A stretch of 64,000 bases of DNA from Anaerosalibacter bizertensis (GTDB lineage Bacteria; Bacillota; Clostridia; Tissierellales; Sporanaerobacteraceae), in assembly GCF_009696605.1 (NCBI RefSeq), contig NZ_VULR01000006.1, positions 62,001 to 126,000 on the forward strand. Reading direction: 5' to 3'. Shown here in pieces: positions 63,442-64,000 of this stretch. Made by a program: the position numbers and the translations under genes. A model generated the notes under the pieces. It made no database searches and had not been told where the DNA came from. It saw only the letters and a program-made list of their open reading frames with translations. Position 1 is the stretch's first letter. Each line of letters begins with the position of its first letter.

Positions 63442-64000
63442 ATGATACGCTTTTTAACAGCAGGTGAATCTCATGGAAAAGAATTGGTAGGAATATTGGA
63501 AGGAATCCCTGCCAATATGGACATAGATATGGATTTTATAAATAATGAATTAAAAAGAAGACAAAAAGGCTATGGCAGAAGTGAAAGAATGGATATGGAA
63601 AAAGATGAGATGGATATAATATCTGGGATAAATAATGGAAAAACTACGGGTAATCCTATTAGTTTTAAAATAAAGAATAAGGGATATTTGGAAGTTCTTG
63701 AAAAGATATACAGACCTAGACCTGGTCATGGAGATCTTTCAGGAGCTATAAAATATAACCAAGACAATGTAAGAAATGTACTAGAAAGGGCAAGTGCAAG
63801 AGAAACAGCTGCAAGGGTAGGAGTTGGAAGTATATGTAAGACTCTTTTAAAAAAATTAAATATAGAAATATATAGCCATGTAATCCAAGTAGGAGGAATA
63901 GTATCTGAAAAGTCTATTTATGAAAAGGGAAGTATTGAAGATATAAAAAAAGCTGATAAGTCTATTGTAAGGGTTGTAGATAGCTTAGCAGAAGAAAAGA
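63442..64000 (+). CDS. aroC: Chorismate synthase (5' part; continues past the window)
   Basis: The first 186 residues of AroC, which makes chorismate from EPSP with reduced FMN. The opening FLTAGESHGKELVGILEGIPA contains the catalytic His region and the next conserved stretch is RRQKGYGRSERM. RPRPGHGDLSGAIKYNQDNVRNVLERASARETA covers the FMN site. The ATG at 63442 follows GAGAGGAGTGG. The flavin-dependent partner type is not visible. The frame is open to the window edge. Confidence 0.96.
   Translation, partial: MIRFLTAGESHGKELVGILEGIPANMDIDMDFINNELKRRQKGYGRSERMDMEKDEMDIISGINNGKTTGNPISFKIKNKGYLEVLEKIYRPRPGHGDLSGAIKYNQDNVRNVLERASARETAARVGVGSICKTLLKKLNIEIYSHVIQVGGIVSEKSIYEKGSIEDIKKADKSIVRVVDSLAEEK

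Noticed and set aside
1-64000. CRISPR arrays, insertion sequences, tRNA or rRNA genes
   Set aside because: No regularly spaced repeats, transposase frames, cloverleaf-like segments or conserved rRNA stretches were recognised in the intergenic spaces; a dedicated search would be needed to exclude a diverged tRNA.

Overview
The window comes from a low-GC, endospore-forming, strictly anaerobic Firmicute, most likely a member of the Clostridia/Tissierellia. This rests on the strongly A-rich coding sequence with AGGAGG-type ribosome binding sites, an intact spoIIAA-spoIIAB-sigF operon next to spoVAA-AE, a SplB-family gene, YunB, and a selenocysteine peroxiredoxin of the kind found in amino-acid-fermenting anaerobes. 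No rRNA, tRNA, CRISPR array, insertion sequence or integrase was seen. The genus cannot be fixed from the sequence alone.

Layout. (1) 1-4.0 kb is accessory: the end of a lantibiotic-immunity-type ABC permease pair, a GH25 lysozyme without a signal peptide, a satD gene behind a large inverted-repeat operator, and a 5'-decayed DUF3307 gene. (2) 4.1-23.0 kb is a defence island on one strand: a BREX type 1-like operon (brxA, brxB, brxC, pglX, pglZ, with no brxL), a terminator and a new promoter, then a complete Wadjet operon in the order jetD-jetA-jetB-jetC. brxB carries a one-base frameshift in an A7 tract, so BREX may be off, switchable, or rescued by slippage. (3) 23.1-34.2 kb holds mixed metabolism and stress genes: a class V aminotransferase, a cupin, a chemoreceptor with a textbook sigma-D promoter, an acetyltransferase, a UGA-containing peroxiredoxin with a SECIS-like hairpin, a SplB homologue lacking the catalytic cysteine, an ABC exporter, a PHP phosphoesterase and arginase. 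(4) 34.4-41.6 kb carries a YjiH-type membrane protein, NhaC, an amidohydrolase, a CDF metal exporter, a ferredoxin and two poorly known genes. (5) 41.7-51.1 kb holds a divergent folD, the spoIIA operon behind a sigma-H-like promoter, the spoVA operon, a class A PBP and yunB. (6) 51.1-64 kb is housekeeping: hflX, a HEAT protein, a degenerate Nudix protein, a YigZ homologue, a CoA-binding protein, two half-size TauE/SafE genes, cysK, nadE, yebC, a DUF1461 protein with a membrane-anchored Mrr-like protein, then queD-folE2-folP-folK, a flavoprotein and the start of aroC.

How the genes work together. BREX (modification by PglX plus BrxC/PglZ) and Wadjet (an SMC-like complex that cleaves plasmids) are complementary defences against phage and plasmids. 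The folate cluster has no folB, and its QueD carries both a Cys and a Glu in the motif CExxHGH. That suggests a bifunctional PTPS-I/III enzyme serving both queuosine and folate synthesis. Several proteins keep their fold but lack canonical catalytic residues (FolD, SplB, the Nudix protein, the Mrr-like protein), and these are listed as separate findings.
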